This document shows, in pieces, positions 1-9,901 of a DNA stretch of 64,000 nt. The position numbers and the translations under genes were made by a program. This DNA is from Zhongshania aliphaticivorans (GTDB lineage Bacteria; Pseudomonadota; Gammaproteobacteria; Pseudomonadales; Spongiibacteraceae): positions 1,457,501 to 1,521,500 of the forward strand of contig NZ_CP014544.1 of NCBI RefSeq assembly GCF_001586255.1. The letters run 5' to 3'. The notes under the pieces are model-generated. The model had not been told where the DNA came from and ran no database searches. It worked only from the letters and a program-made list of their open reading frames with translations. Numbering within the stretch: position 1 is the stretch's first letter; each line of letters starts with the position of its first letter.

Positions 1-2
1 CC

Positions 3-233
3 CAGCAAGCCGAACGCGTACTGCCGGTGCTGTATCGCGCAAGCCGTGCCTTCATTGAATCCAGCAACAATGACGGCTACCACCGCGCCATAGACACGCT
101 CAAACTTGCCGAGAAAATTGCGGGCAAACAATACGCACACCAAGTGACGCAAGTGCTTCATGGCTTACTCGCCGAATTCAAACGTAAACGGAATTTTTGC
201 CAGTGGTTAAGAGAGGCATTTACAGGGTTGTAG
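3..233 (+). CDS. C-terminal end of an unidentified protein (cut by window start)
   Basis: The reading frame is already open at base 3 and runs to a TAG at 231-233, so only the last 76 residues of a larger protein are visible. The tail is helical and basic, ending with a KRKRNF motif. This resembles the C-terminus of SWIM zinc-finger proteins as I remember that family, but the defining CxCxnCxH motif lies outside the window, so the assignment is weak. It is codirectional with cas1 and separated from it by about 150 bp, so it probably marks the edge of the CRISPR-Cas locus rather than being part of it. Confidence 0.45.
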   Translation, partial: QQAERVLPVLYRASRAFIESSNNDGYHRAIDTLKLAEKIAGKQYAHQVTQVLHGLLAEFKRKRNFCQWLREAFTGL

Positions 234-381
234 TGAACACCCAAAAATACTGGATATACGGCCAGGACAGGTTTTGTCCGGTGGCGGTGATAAGGTAGGG
301 CCAAGTACAGCGCTTACTAACGGCTATTGGCTTGGGGACACCGGAGTGGTGTTCTAACATGGATTGTATACAGGAGAGGGA
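234..381 (+). promoter_or_regulatory. Upstream region of cas1
   Basis: This gap precedes cas1 and contains two short dyads, GGACA/TGTCC near 268-282 and ACACC/GGTGT near 340-354. It ends in a strong ribosome binding site (AGGAG at 372-376) a few bases before ATG 382. No convincing sigma70 hexamer pair stands out. The cas promoter presumably lies here because the upstream gene ends at 233. Confidence 0.35.
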
Positions 382-1329
382 ATGGAACAGCTCACCGATC
401 TAAAGGCAATACTGCATTCCAAGCGGGCGAATATTTATTACCTTGAAAAATGCCGAGTAATGCAAAAAGACGGTCGGGTGCTGTATTTAACCGAAGCTAA
501 AAACGAAAACCAGTATTGGAATATCCCCATCGCCAATACTACCTGCCTGTTGCTGGGTACAGGCACCTCGCTCACTCAGGCAGCTATGCGCATGTTAGCG
601 CAGGCAGGCGTAATGGTAGGGTTTTGTGGCGGTGGCGGCACACCGCTACTAATGGCCACGGAAATTGAATGGCTAAGCCCGCAAAGCGAATATCGCCCCA
701 CCGAATATATTCAAGGTTGGATGCAATTCTGGTTTGATGACGCCAAGCGTTTGCTGGTCGCTCGTCAATTGCAACGAGCCAGAATCGAATTTTTGCAGGG
801 TGTTTGGGCCAGAGACAAAGACCTAAAATCAGAAGGTTTTAATGCCAACGACGCAGACATCGCGCAGGCCCTAGAAATTTTCCTTAGCAAAACCGAAAAA
901 GCCGCCAAAGTCAGCGAACTACTACAAACCGAAGCACAACTCACCAAACAGCTCTACAAAATAGCCGCCAATCGCAGTCAGTATGGCGACTTCGTGCGTG
1001 AGCGCGAAGCCGTAGACACCGCCAACGCCTTTCTCAATCACGGCAACTATCTTGCTTACGGACTAGCGGCCACCACACTCTGGGTGCTCGGTATTCCCCA
1101 CGGCTTCGCCGTTATGCACGGCAAAACTCGTCGGGGCGCCTTGGTGTTCGATATCGCCGACTTAATAAAAGACGCCATTATTCTGCCGTGGGCCTTTATC
1201 TGCGCCAAAGAAAAAGCCACCGAACAAGAATTTCGCCAACAATGCCTGCAAGCCTTTACCCAGCACAAGGCATTGGACTTTATGTTTGAACAAGTGAAGA
1301 GTGCGGCTTTGAAAGGGGCTAATCAGTGA
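382..1329 (+). CDS. cas1: Cas1, type I-F CRISPR adaptation integrase
   Basis: This is the metal-dependent integrase that, with the Cas2 part of Cas2-3, inserts new spacers at the leader end of the array. The protein is 315 residues, the usual size for Cas1f. ATG 382 is preferred over an upstream TTG at 364 because AGGAG at 372-376 is correctly spaced for it. The C-terminal catalytic region is intact: the PHGFAVMHG segment carries His near residue 240, and FDIADLIKDA carries the acidic metal ligand near 257. The gene stops at 1327-1329 in a TGATGAAC context that looks like a former translational-coupling point with the next cas gene. Here an antisense vapC ends only 8 bp downstream. Adaptation function therefore looks intact. 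Confidence 0.95.
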   Translation: MEQLTDLKAILHSKRANIYYLEKCRVMQKDGRVLYLTEAKNENQYWNIPIANTTCLLLGTGTSLTQAAMRMLAQAGVMVGFCGGGGTPLLMATEIEWLSPQSEYRPTEYIQGWMQFWFDDAKRLLVARQLQRARIEFLQGVWARDKDLKSEGFNANDADIAQALEIFLSKTEKAAKVSELLQTEAQLTKQLYKIAANRSQYGDFVREREAVDTANAFLNHGNYLAYGLAATTLWVLGIPHGFAVMHGKTRRGALVFDIADLIKDAIILPWAFICAKEKATEQEFRQQCLQAFTQHKALDFMFEQVKSAALKGANQ

Positions 1330-1336
1330 TGAACAC

Positions 1337-1705
1337 TCAATCAGCAATAAAACAGGTGTTTAGCGTTTGCGCGGCGGCCTTTAAACGGCGGTCGCGAGTC
1401 CAAATTAATGTTGATGGGGTCAGTAATGTCGCGGTAATCAGGTGTAAGTCGACAAAGCCAATGCCTTTGCCAGAGAGGTCATTTTCGGCTAAGCAGTATA
1501 AAGCCTCACTGTGGCTGGCTTCGGTGATGGATGGCAAGCCTTGCCAAAGTGCAATGAGTTGGCCGCGCTTATGAAGATTGCCGCAGGCCAGTTCGCCAAT
1601 AATCATTGGGTGCATACAAACTTGACCCAGCATAAGCAAATCGGCGAGCACTTTATCGCCTTGGCGAAGGTGATCAACCCAAACCGAGGTATCAACCAGA
1701 ACCAT
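1337..1705 (-). CDS. vapC: VapC-like PIN-domain ribonuclease toxin
   Basis: This encodes a 122-residue PIN-domain protein of the VapC toxin family, ribonucleases that typically cleave tRNA or rRNA when the antitoxin is lost. All four PIN acidic residues are visible: D5 in LVDTSVWVDH, E38 in IIGELACG, D86 in GFVDLHLI and D105 in WTRDRRL, so the toxin should be catalytically competent. It lies 2 bp downstream of vapB on the same strand, the normal antitoxin-toxin order. The gene is antisense to the cas operon and converges on cas1, whose stop codon is 8 bp away. The target RNA cannot be inferred from sequence. Confidence 0.9.
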   Translation of the reverse strand: MVLVDTSVWVDHLRQGDKVLADLLMLGQVCMHPMIIGELACGNLHKRGQLIALWQGLPSITEASHSEALYCLAENDLSGKGIGFVDLHLITATLLTPSTLIWTRDRRLKAAAQTLNTCFIAD

Positions 1706-1707
1706 GC

Positions 1708-1905
1708 TTATATTTTAGCTGACTGGCGGCGAGGAGCAGCCTGCAAGTCAGGCTCAGAACCGCCTAAAAAGGCCAAGCGCCGAGCACTTTCTCGCTCAAT
1801 CAAGGCTTTAAGACCTTCTTTAAGCAAGGCTGTTTTCTCATGTACACCCGTTAATTCAACGGCTTTGGCATACAAGGCATCGTCAATATTGAGTGTGGTA
1901 CGCAT
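1708..1905 (-). CDS. vapB: VapB-like antitoxin
   Basis: This 65-residue protein has an N-terminal ribbon-helix-helix-type segment (MRTTLNIDDALYAKAVELTG) typical of VapB antitoxins that dimerise on DNA. The charged C-terminal tail would wrap the VapC active site. A strong ribosome binding site (TAAGGAG on the minus strand) lies about 8 bases before the ATG at 1905. VapB proteins usually repress their own promoter, and that promoter must lie in 1906-1986, the same short stretch that precedes cas2-3. The antitoxin could therefore influence cas2-3 expression. That last point is inference. Confidence 0.88.
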   Translation of the reverse strand: MRTTLNIDDALYAKAVELTGVHEKTALLKEGLKALIERESARRLAFLGGSEPDLQAAPRRQSAKI

Positions 1906-1986
1906 GGCATTACTCCTTAGGCGCCAGAAAAAGCATCATTGTATGCCAAAATTGATGCAGGCACTAGATGGCGGGGGTGTCCGCTA
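1906..1986. promoter_or_regulatory. Shared divergent control region of vapBC and cas2-3
   Basis: These 81 bp are all the DNA between the divergent starts of vapB (minus) and cas2-3 (plus). On the minus strand a TACAAT hexamer (plus-strand 1938-1943) could be the vapB -10 box, with no good -35. The GGGGG at 1973-1977 is the likely ribosome binding site for cas2-3. No clear plus-strand promoter is visible, so cas2-3 may depend on read-through from cas1, which would run antisense across vapBC. Confidence 0.5.
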
Positions 1987-4900
1987 ATGATGGTCACCTT
2001 TGTAAGCCAATGCGATAAAAAGGCCATCGCCCGCAGCAGACGGGTTTTAGATGCCTTTGCCGACCGTATTGGCGATAACACATGGCAAACGGTGATTACC
2101 CAAGAGGGTTTGCTGGCGGTTAAAAAGTTATTGAGAAAAACGGCAACAAAGAATACGGCCGTGAGTTGCCATTGGATTCGGAGTAGGGCAAGGAGTGAGC
2201 TGATTTGGGTGGTGGGGAATAGGAATAAATTTAACTATGAAGGAGGAGTGCCGGTAAATACTACGCTTAATGATAGCTATAGCGCTGGCGATGAAAATCG
2301 CTGGATTTACGGCCATGCCATTCAGATTGTTGCGGTATTAGCTGCACTGCTGCACGACATTGGGAAAGCGACAGTTGGCTTTCAAAATAAACTGTTTAGT
2401 CCTAGTGATAAATTCAAAGGTGACCCATACCGCCATGAATGGATTTCACTGCGATTATTTCAAGCCATGATTTATGGGTGTAATACGGATGAGCAATGGT
2501 TAAGCCGGGTGATGGATTTTGATAGTTATATTCAAGGTAACCCTGATTGGCTTAAACACCTTCCAAATGACGATGAAGGTAACCCCCGTCGTTTAGATAA
2601 GCTGCCGCCATTGGCGCAATTGATCGCTTGGCTAGTTGTTACCCATCATCGATTACCAACCTACAAACCCACTCGGTACGCTCGTTCACAGCGATATGCA
2701 GAGCAACTAAATGACCGTGAATGGGGCAAAGAAATGGATATGCAGGAGTTCTTTGCCAGTTTAGCGCCCTATGAAAAATGGGTAAAAAACGAGAAAGCCG
2801 ATACAGATAAAGATTTTTGGCGCTTAAAAGAAGTCGTCATGACCAGTAAGAGTTGGCAGCGGGAGTTGAAGCGTTGGGCCAGAAAAGCCCGCGACCATGC
2901 GCCGCTTATGGCGTTGGCCCAAAACACTATTTCTGACCCGCTACTTATGCATCTTTCCCGGCTCTGCTTGATGCTGGCGGATCATAATTATTCGCGTTTG
3001 TCTGATCCCAATGACAAAAAGCGAGTAAAGGGAGACGCCCAATTCGCCAATAAACTTGCGGCCAACACCAATCAAGAAGGTGGAATCAAACAGCCACTAG
3101 ATGAACATTTACTTGGTGTAGCAAGTTTTGCCAAAAAAGTGGCTTTGGATATACCACGCTTATCCCGGCGCTTGCCCGTATTGCCTAGTAAACATAAGCC
3201 TTTTCTGGCGCAAACCCGAAAAGAAAATTACCTCTGGCAAAACGGGGCGTTCGCACTTGCTACAAAGCTACAGGAATCTGCCCAGCGCCAAGGTTTTTTC
3301 GGGGTCAATATGGCGTCTACTGGGCGCGGTAAAACGCTAGCTAATGCCCGCATTATGTATGCTCTTGCCAGCTCGGAAACGGGCGCTCGTTTTACCATTG
3401 CCCTAGGCTTACGTGTGCTTACTTTGCAAACCGGAAGGGCGCTAAGAGAGCGTCTTTCACTGGGCGAAGAAAATTTGGCAATATTGGTTGGTGGTGCTGC
3501 TAATCGAAAATTGTTTGAGCTGGCGCAAGAGGAGCAAGACTTCACCCAGAGTGGCAGTGAATCTATCGAACCTTTGCTGGGTATGGGCGAAGAGGTAGAT
3601 GGCAGCTTGTTACCTGAAGAGTTTCAAACTCTGCTGGAAGACAGCAAAACCCAAAAGTTGCTGGCGGCACCAGTAGTAAGTTGTACTGTTGACCACATCA
3701 TGCAAGCTTCTGAGTGCAGTCGGGGTGGGCGTTACATAGCCCCGGTACTGCGTCTGCTTACCAGTGATCTGGTTTTGGATGAACCAGACGATTTTGATCA
3801 GTCCGATTTGCCTGCACTTGCACGATTAGTGCATATGGCTGGGTTATACGGGAGTAAGGTTCTACTTTCTTCGGCGACGTTAACGCCAGATATGTTGGCG
3901 GGTTTGTATCAAGCCTATTCCGCCGGGCGTAAAGTCTGGAATAGCCATATGGGTGTTCCGTCTGCGCAGCCTATACCCTGTGCGTGGTTTGATGAATATC
4001 ATCAGCAAGGCACAGCTTGTGCAGATTTTGACGTATTTACATCGGCGCACCAGCAGTTTGTAAGCAAACGTGAAGCTAAATTGCTGGCAGAGCCCGTGCG
4101 GCGAAAGGCAGAAATTTTGCCTGTTGAACTGCCGCCAGCAAAAGAAGGTGAGCGCCTTAAAATACATATGCCAGCTTTGGCAAAGCTAATGCTGGATGCC
4201 GCAATCGAACTTCATGGTAGGCACGCAGAAGCGTGTCCCGTCACAAACAAGCAGGTCAGTATCGGCCTTATTCGCATGGCCAATGTAGAGCCAATTATTC
4301 ACCTTGTGCGTAACATGTACGCGCAAATTGAATTGCCGAGCGATGTGCATATTCACCTTTGCTGCTACCACGCCAAGCAGTTATTGATATTGCGGGATGG
4401 CTTGGAACAAAAGCTAGACCGAATATTGAGCCGCTCGGAGCCTAAATCACTATTTACTCACACGGAAGTGCAGACGGCACTGAACCGCAGTAGCGCCGGA
4501 CAACATATCTTTATCGTTGTTGCCAGCCCAGTGGCAGAAGTGGGCCGCGACCACGATTATGATTGGGCAATTGTGGAGCCTTCCTCCATGCGCTCGCTAA
4601 TTCAACTCGCAGGGCGGGTGTGGCGGCACCGCCCGGATAAAATAGCAACTAGCCCGAACCTTTTCGTAATGGATAAGAATATTCATGGCTTAAAAGGGGA
4701 TGCAGTTTGTTTCACCCGCCCAGGTTTTGAACAAGAGCCACGTTTTCAACTTGTCAGTCACAGCTGTAGTGAGCTGATTACCCAAGCACAGTTAAATCGC
4801 ATCGATTCCATTGCCCGTATCGTCCATGAGGAGGAGCTTCAGCCAGAAAAACGCCTAGCTGATTTAGAGCATGCGGTAATGAATGGCTTGTTGAATAACA

Positions 4901-5316
4901 CAGACAATTTCGTAAGTGCTTTTTGGCGGTCAGGTAATGGCAATCACACATCCGCCCATCTCCAAAAGATTAGCCCATTTCGAGATCGCGATGTGCCGGA
5001 GGATGACTATGTTTGCCTGCCTGTCCCAGAGGACGAACACGGCTACAAATTCACTTTTGCCGAGGCCGCCTGGAAGGACTTGTATAACTGTCCCTATCAA
5101 ACAAGCAAGATACGTTTTGCTGAGTTCTCGCCCTGTAATCCCCAAGTCAGCCCTTGGTTAACAGTAGGGCTAGATGATGTAGTCCAGGAGCTAGCCGATA
5201 AGTTAGGTGAACACAATCTCACCAAAGTTGCTCGCCAGTACGCCACCGTGCGTTTGGCGCAGAGAGATGGAGTCTGGCTATTTCACCCGTGGTTGGGGTT
5301 TTGGAAGGCCGAATAG
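1987..5316 (+). CDS. cas2-3: Cas2-3 fusion: adaptation subunit plus interference nuclease-helicase
   Basis: This is the type I-F signature fusion of Cas2 with the Cas3 HD nuclease/superfamily 2 helicase. It partners Cas1 in spacer acquisition and degrades target DNA recruited by the Csy complex. I place the start at ATG 1987 (1109 residues) because the Cas2 fold begins at MMVTFVSQCDKK; the reading frame is open for 16 more codons upstream with no conserved sequence. Visible motifs are HDIGK near residue 123, Walker A GRGKT near 446-450, DEPD near 598, SSAT near 628 and QLAGRVWRH near 873. All look intact. It is separated from cas1 by an antisense vapBC module, whereas the two genes are normally adjacent. 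Confidence 0.95.
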   Translation: MMVTFVSQCDKKAIARSRRVLDAFADRIGDNTWQTVITQEGLLAVKKLLRKTATKNTAVSCHWIRSRARSELIWVVGNRNKFNYEGGVPVNTTLNDSYSAGDENRWIYGHAIQIVAVLAALLHDIGKATVGFQNKLFSPSDKFKGDPYRHEWISLRLFQAMIYGCNTDEQWLSRVMDFDSYIQGNPDWLKHLPNDDEGNPRRLDKLPPLAQLIAWLVVTHHRLPTYKPTRYARSQRYAEQLNDREWGKEMDMQEFFASLAPYEKWVKNEKADTDKDFWRLKEVVMTSKSWQRELKRWARKARDHAPLMALAQNTISDPLLMHLSRLCLMLADHNYSRLSDPNDKKRVKGDAQFANKLAANTNQEGGIKQPLDEHLLGVASFAKKVALDIPRLSRRLPVLPSKHKPFLAQTRKENYLWQNGAFALATKLQESAQRQGFFGVNMASTGRGKTLANARIMYALASSETGARFTIALGLRVLTLQTGRALRERLSLGEENLAILVGGAANRKLFELAQEEQDFTQSGSESIEPLLGMGEEVDGSLLPEEFQTLLEDSKTQKLLAAPVVSCTVDHIMQASECSRGGRYIAPVLRLLTSDLVLDEPDDFDQSDLPALARLVHMAGLYGSKVLLSSATLTPDMLAGLYQAYSAGRKVWNSHMGVPSAQPIPCAWFDEYHQQGTACADFDVFTSAHQQFVSKREAKLLAEPVRRKAEILPVELPPAKEGERLKIHMPALAKLMLDAAIELHGRHAEACPVTNKQVSIGLIRMANVEPIIHLVRNMYAQIELPSDVHIHLCCYHAKQLLILRDGLEQKLDRILSRSEPKSLFTHTEVQTALNRSSAGQHIFIVVASPVAEVGRDHDYDWAIVEPSSMRSLIQLAGRVWRHRPDKIATSPNLFVMDKNIHGLKGDAVCFTRPGFEQEPRFQLVSHSCSELITQAQLNRIDSIARIVHEEELQPEKRLADLEHAVMNGLLNNTDNFVSAFWRSGNGNHTSAHLQKISPFRDRDVPEDDYVCLPVPEDEHGYKFTFAEAAWKDLYNCPYQTSKIRFAEFSPCNPQVSPWLTVGLDDVVQELADKLGEHNLTKVARQYATVRLAQRDGVWLFHPWLGFWKAE

Positions 5317-5338
5317 TGATTTTTTAAGGAGAAAATAA

Positions 5339-7638
<2,300 letters not shown>

Positions 7639-7640
7639 CC

Positions 7641-8645
7641 ATGACATTAACAACAGCAACCGTATTGGCATTTGAGCGTAATTTGGATATATCTGACGCT
7701 TTGTTTTCGCAGGTTGATAGTGCAGTAAGTGCAGCACAATTTCGGCCCGTAAAAATTCAAACCAAATCTGTGCGCGGCACTATCAGTAATCGACTTAAAT
7801 CGGCTATCGCCAATGACCCAGTAAAGCTGGATGCAGAAATAGAAAAGCCCAATTTGCAGACCGTGGATGTGGCTTCGCTCGATCATGATTGCGACACTTT
7901 GGTGGTGAAGTGGAGTTGCAAAGTGTTGCCTTTTACTGGCAAACCAAGCGTTTGTAACGATCAAGCGTATCAGGCTAAGTTGCAGGGAGTGGTGCAAGGC
8001 TATTTACAGGAGTCTGGTGTGGCCGAGCTGTCTCGTCGTTACGCCACTAATATTGCCAACTCCCGCTGGTTATGGCGCAACCGTTTGGGAGCCGAATCAA
8101 TCCGATTAACCGTGTCGCTTAGCCCTGATGGTGCGGGTACTATTGCCGTGATTGAAGATGCCAAACAGTTATCGCTTACCGATTTTAGCCAAAACAATAA
8201 TGCAGTTAGTGAACTTGCGACTCGCATAGAGCAGGGCTTGAAAGGTGATGCTTTTGTTATTTTGTATATCAAAGCCGAAGCTAAGGTGGGTTACGGGCAG
8301 GAAGTTTATCCTTCGCAGGAGCTAATCTTGGATACAGGCAAAGAGAAGAGCAAAGTGCTTTATCAAAAAAATGATATTGCGGGCATGCATTCGCAAAAAA
8401 TTAGCAACGCTATCCGCACAATCGATAACTGGTATCCCGATGCTCAATTTCCTGTTGCCGCAGAACCCTATGGTGCAGTAACAACGCTTGGTACTGCATT
8501 CCGTCAGCCTAAACAAAAGCAGGATTTTTATAGTCTGTTCGACAATTGGGTGCTTAAGGATTCCGTGCCAAGTGTGGAGCAGCAGCACTACGTAATGGCG
8601 GTATTGATTCGGGGTGGCGTGTTTGGAGCCAGTGGCAAGGAGTAG
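7641..8645 (+). CDS. cas7f: Cas7f (Csy3), crRNA backbone subunit
   Basis: This encodes the 334-residue repeating backbone subunit that coats the spacer part of the crRNA in six copies. ATG 7641 is chosen over an overlapping GTG at 7635 because AAGGAGAG at 7628-7634 is correctly spaced for it. The opening MTLTTATVLAFERNL and the VKWSCKVLPFTGKPSVCND segment match Csy3. The gene is followed after 2 bp by cas6f, completing a tightly packed csy1-csy2-csy3-cas6f operon. Confidence 0.95.
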   Translation: MTLTTATVLAFERNLDISDALFSQVDSAVSAAQFRPVKIQTKSVRGTISNRLKSAIANDPVKLDAEIEKPNLQTVDVASLDHDCDTLVVKWSCKVLPFTGKPSVCNDQAYQAKLQGVVQGYLQESGVAELSRRYATNIANSRWLWRNRLGAESIRLTVSLSPDGAGTIAVIEDAKQLSLTDFSQNNNAVSELATRIEQGLKGDAFVILYIKAEAKVGYGQEVYPSQELILDTGKEKSKVLYQKNDIAGMHSQKISNAIRTIDNWYPDAQFPVAAEPYGAVTTLGTAFRQPKQKQDFYSLFDNWVLKDSVPSVEQQHYVMAVLIRGGVFGASGKE

Positions 8646-8647
8646 GC

Positions 8648-9214
8648 ATGGATCATTATTTTGAAATAAAAGCCATTCCTGATCCGGAGTTGCTTCAATC
8701 AGCCGTTGTTGGTCAGCTCATGCAGGTGTTACATGGGCTATTACCGGCATTTTGTGGCCGAATAGGTTTGAGTTTTCCTGGTTATGGGCAAGCGCGAACC
8801 CTAGGGGGGATTTTGCGGCTCCATGGTACTTCCAAAGATTTGGATCAACTTGCATTTCGGCTGAAAGCTTTGCCGATTATCTCAAGCTATGCCTTGGTTA
8901 CGCCAATTGCCTTAGTGCCGAGTAGGTTAAAAGGTTACGCTAGATTTCAGCGCCTGCATGTAAAAGGAGAGAGTGATCGTCGGCGTATGGAGGCCCGACA
9001 CAAAGCTCGCGGTACGTGGACACCTGAATTGGCGCACGCTATTGCAGAGAAATACCAGCAAGCCATTGTTTGCCCCCATGTGATATTAAGAAGCCAAAGC
9101 ACCGGGCAGCCCAGAGTTCCGCTATTTGTTGAAAAGCTTAGTGTAACTGGGTTGGTTGTTGGAGAATTTAGCGCATATGGCCTCTCCAAAACCGCCACAG
9201 TGCCGTGGTTTTAG
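8648..9214 (+). CDS. cas6f: Cas6f (Csy4), pre-crRNA endoribonuclease
   Basis: This is a 188-residue Cas6f that cleaves at the 3' base of the repeat hairpin. The catalytic general base His29 is present (MQVLHG, residues 25-30) at exactly the position known for Pseudomonas Csy4. Arg102 and an Arg-rich helix (about 111-121) for RNA binding are also visible. Its substrate, a repeat with stem CTGCC/GGCAG and loop GCACA, is present in the downstream array. AAGGAG at about 8637 precedes ATG 8648. Just beyond its stop lie the remains of a toxin-antitoxin pair. Confidence 0.95.
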   Translation: MDHYFEIKAIPDPELLQSAVVGQLMQVLHGLLPAFCGRIGLSFPGYGQARTLGGILRLHGTSKDLDQLAFRLKALPIISSYALVTPIALVPSRLKGYARFQRLHVKGESDRRRMEARHKARGTWTPELAHAIAEKYQQAIVCPHVILRSQSTGQPRVPLFVEKLSVTGLVVGEFSAYGLSKTATVPWF

Positions 9215-9220
9215 TATGGG

Positions 9221-9474
9221 GTAGTGCATTCGGATGCTGTAAAGCAGAGGGGCGGTTACGAAATTGATCGTGTACAAAGGGAGCTGAAATCGGGACGTCG
9301 GAAGCCGTCCCCGACAGTAGGTTAGAAAGGCGCGAAGTTCGTATTAGACTGGGCGGCAGCTTCGTGTTTTCTACATCGCAAATTTTGCACTTATTTGAGA
9401 TGAAGACCCAAAATGCTTGGCAATCTGAAGTTGAAATTGCAAGAGTTCGCTTGAAGGGGGTTACTAAATGGTAG
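9221..9474 (+). pseudogene. Decayed HigB/RelE-type (phage Gp49-like) toxin
   Basis: Translation in two frames recovers pieces of one family. In frame from 9221 the text reads GGYEIDRVQREL then KPSPTVG, up to a TAG at 9323-9325. After a frame change it continues REVRIRLGGSFVF and ILHLFEMKTQ to a TAG at 9472-9474. These match, in order, the conserved blocks of Gp49/HigB-like toxins as I know them: GYELDRVQRGL, WKPMPTVG, VREIRIRD and VLHxFxKKTQ. With at least one frameshift, a stop, and an apparent internal deletion before the ILHLFEMKTQ block, it cannot make a full toxin. It starts just after cas6f and precedes the matching antitoxin remnant. Confidence 0.65.
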
Positions 9475-9499
9475 GAATCACCATGATTTAGGCATTCAG

Positions 9500-9754
9500 T
9501 AGTTTTGAGATGCTATTTAAAATAATCCAGTAAAATCGGCGAGCCTGCACTAGCGCTCGCAACTGATGATGGAAGTCCCCGAGGTTGTTCGGCGATCAGG
9601 AATTGCCAAAGCCGCGGTAGCGCTAGGCACTACGCAATCCAGATTGAATGATGCATTAAAGGGGGAAATAGAAAAGTGCAGTGTAGACCGCCTAGCGCAG
9701 ATGCTAGCGGCAGTTTGCTACACCGTTAAGCTAAATATTTGTTACGCAACCTGA
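9500..9754 (+). pseudogene. Decayed HigA-like XRE-family antitoxin; C-terminal HTH fragment still open
   Basis: An open frame from ATG 9566 to 9754 encodes 62 residues carrying an XRE helix-turn-helix: AAVALGTTQSRLNDALKGEIEKCSVDRLAQML. This is the C-terminal half of the HigA-type antitoxins that accompany Gp49-like toxins. Upstream, the same frame contains antitoxin-like text (RSQLMMEV) but is broken by TAG at 9551-9553, and earlier pieces appear in another frame. The full-length antitoxin is therefore lost, but a short HTH protein could still be made. It lies about 150 bp from the first CRISPR repeat. Confidence 0.65.
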
Positions 9755-9804
9755 AAAATATGCAAATCTGACCATTAAATTCTCGCTCTTTAAAAATTAT
9801 TTAA

Positions 9805-9817
9805 AATCAATTGGTTA
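9805..9817 (+). promoter_or_regulatory. Putative IHF binding site in CRISPR leader
   Basis: AATCAATTGGTTA matches the IHF consensus WATCAANNNNTTR at every defined position, 85 bp before the first repeat. IHF bending of the leader is established for I-E and reported for I-F adaptation. A weaker relative (AATCATTGGGTAA, 9831-9843) lies closer to the array. The IHF beta subunit gene is itself in this window at 43257. Confidence 0.65.
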
Positions 9818-9838
9818 CAATGATAGCTGGAATCATTG
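9818..9838. repeat. 7-bp dyad in CRISPR leader
   Basis: CAATGAT (9818-9824) and ATCATTG (9832-9838) form a perfect inverted repeat with a 7-base centre, directly after the IHF-type site. It could be a protein-binding operator; its function is unknown. Confidence 0.5.
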
Positions 9839-9901
9839 GGTAATTCGATGGTTTAAGGCTAAGTTATTGTTGTAGCTATTTTTTTGCGCTTTATACTGGT
9901 G

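Larger units (their letters stand above)
9755..9901 (+). promoter_or_regulatory. CRISPR leader with putative promoter
   Basis: This AT-rich 147-bp stretch immediately precedes the first repeat, while the degenerate repeat is at the far end, so this is the leader side. TTGTAG (9870-9875) and TATACT (9892-9897), 16 bp apart, form a plausible sigma70 promoter starting transcription at the first repeat. It also contains an IHF-type site and a 7-bp dyad, listed separately. Confidence 0.75.

Noticed and set aside
1906-1986. A CreTA-like RNA toxin-antitoxin with a repeat-like antitoxin
   Set aside because: I looked for sequences resembling the CRISPR repeat outside the array, near vapBC, the leader and cas1, and saw none. 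The modules here are protein-coding type II pairs.
1326-1987. Plus-strand open frames across vapBC
   Set aside because: They shadow the vapC and vapB genes, which have clear family motifs and a strong ribosome binding site on the minus strand.
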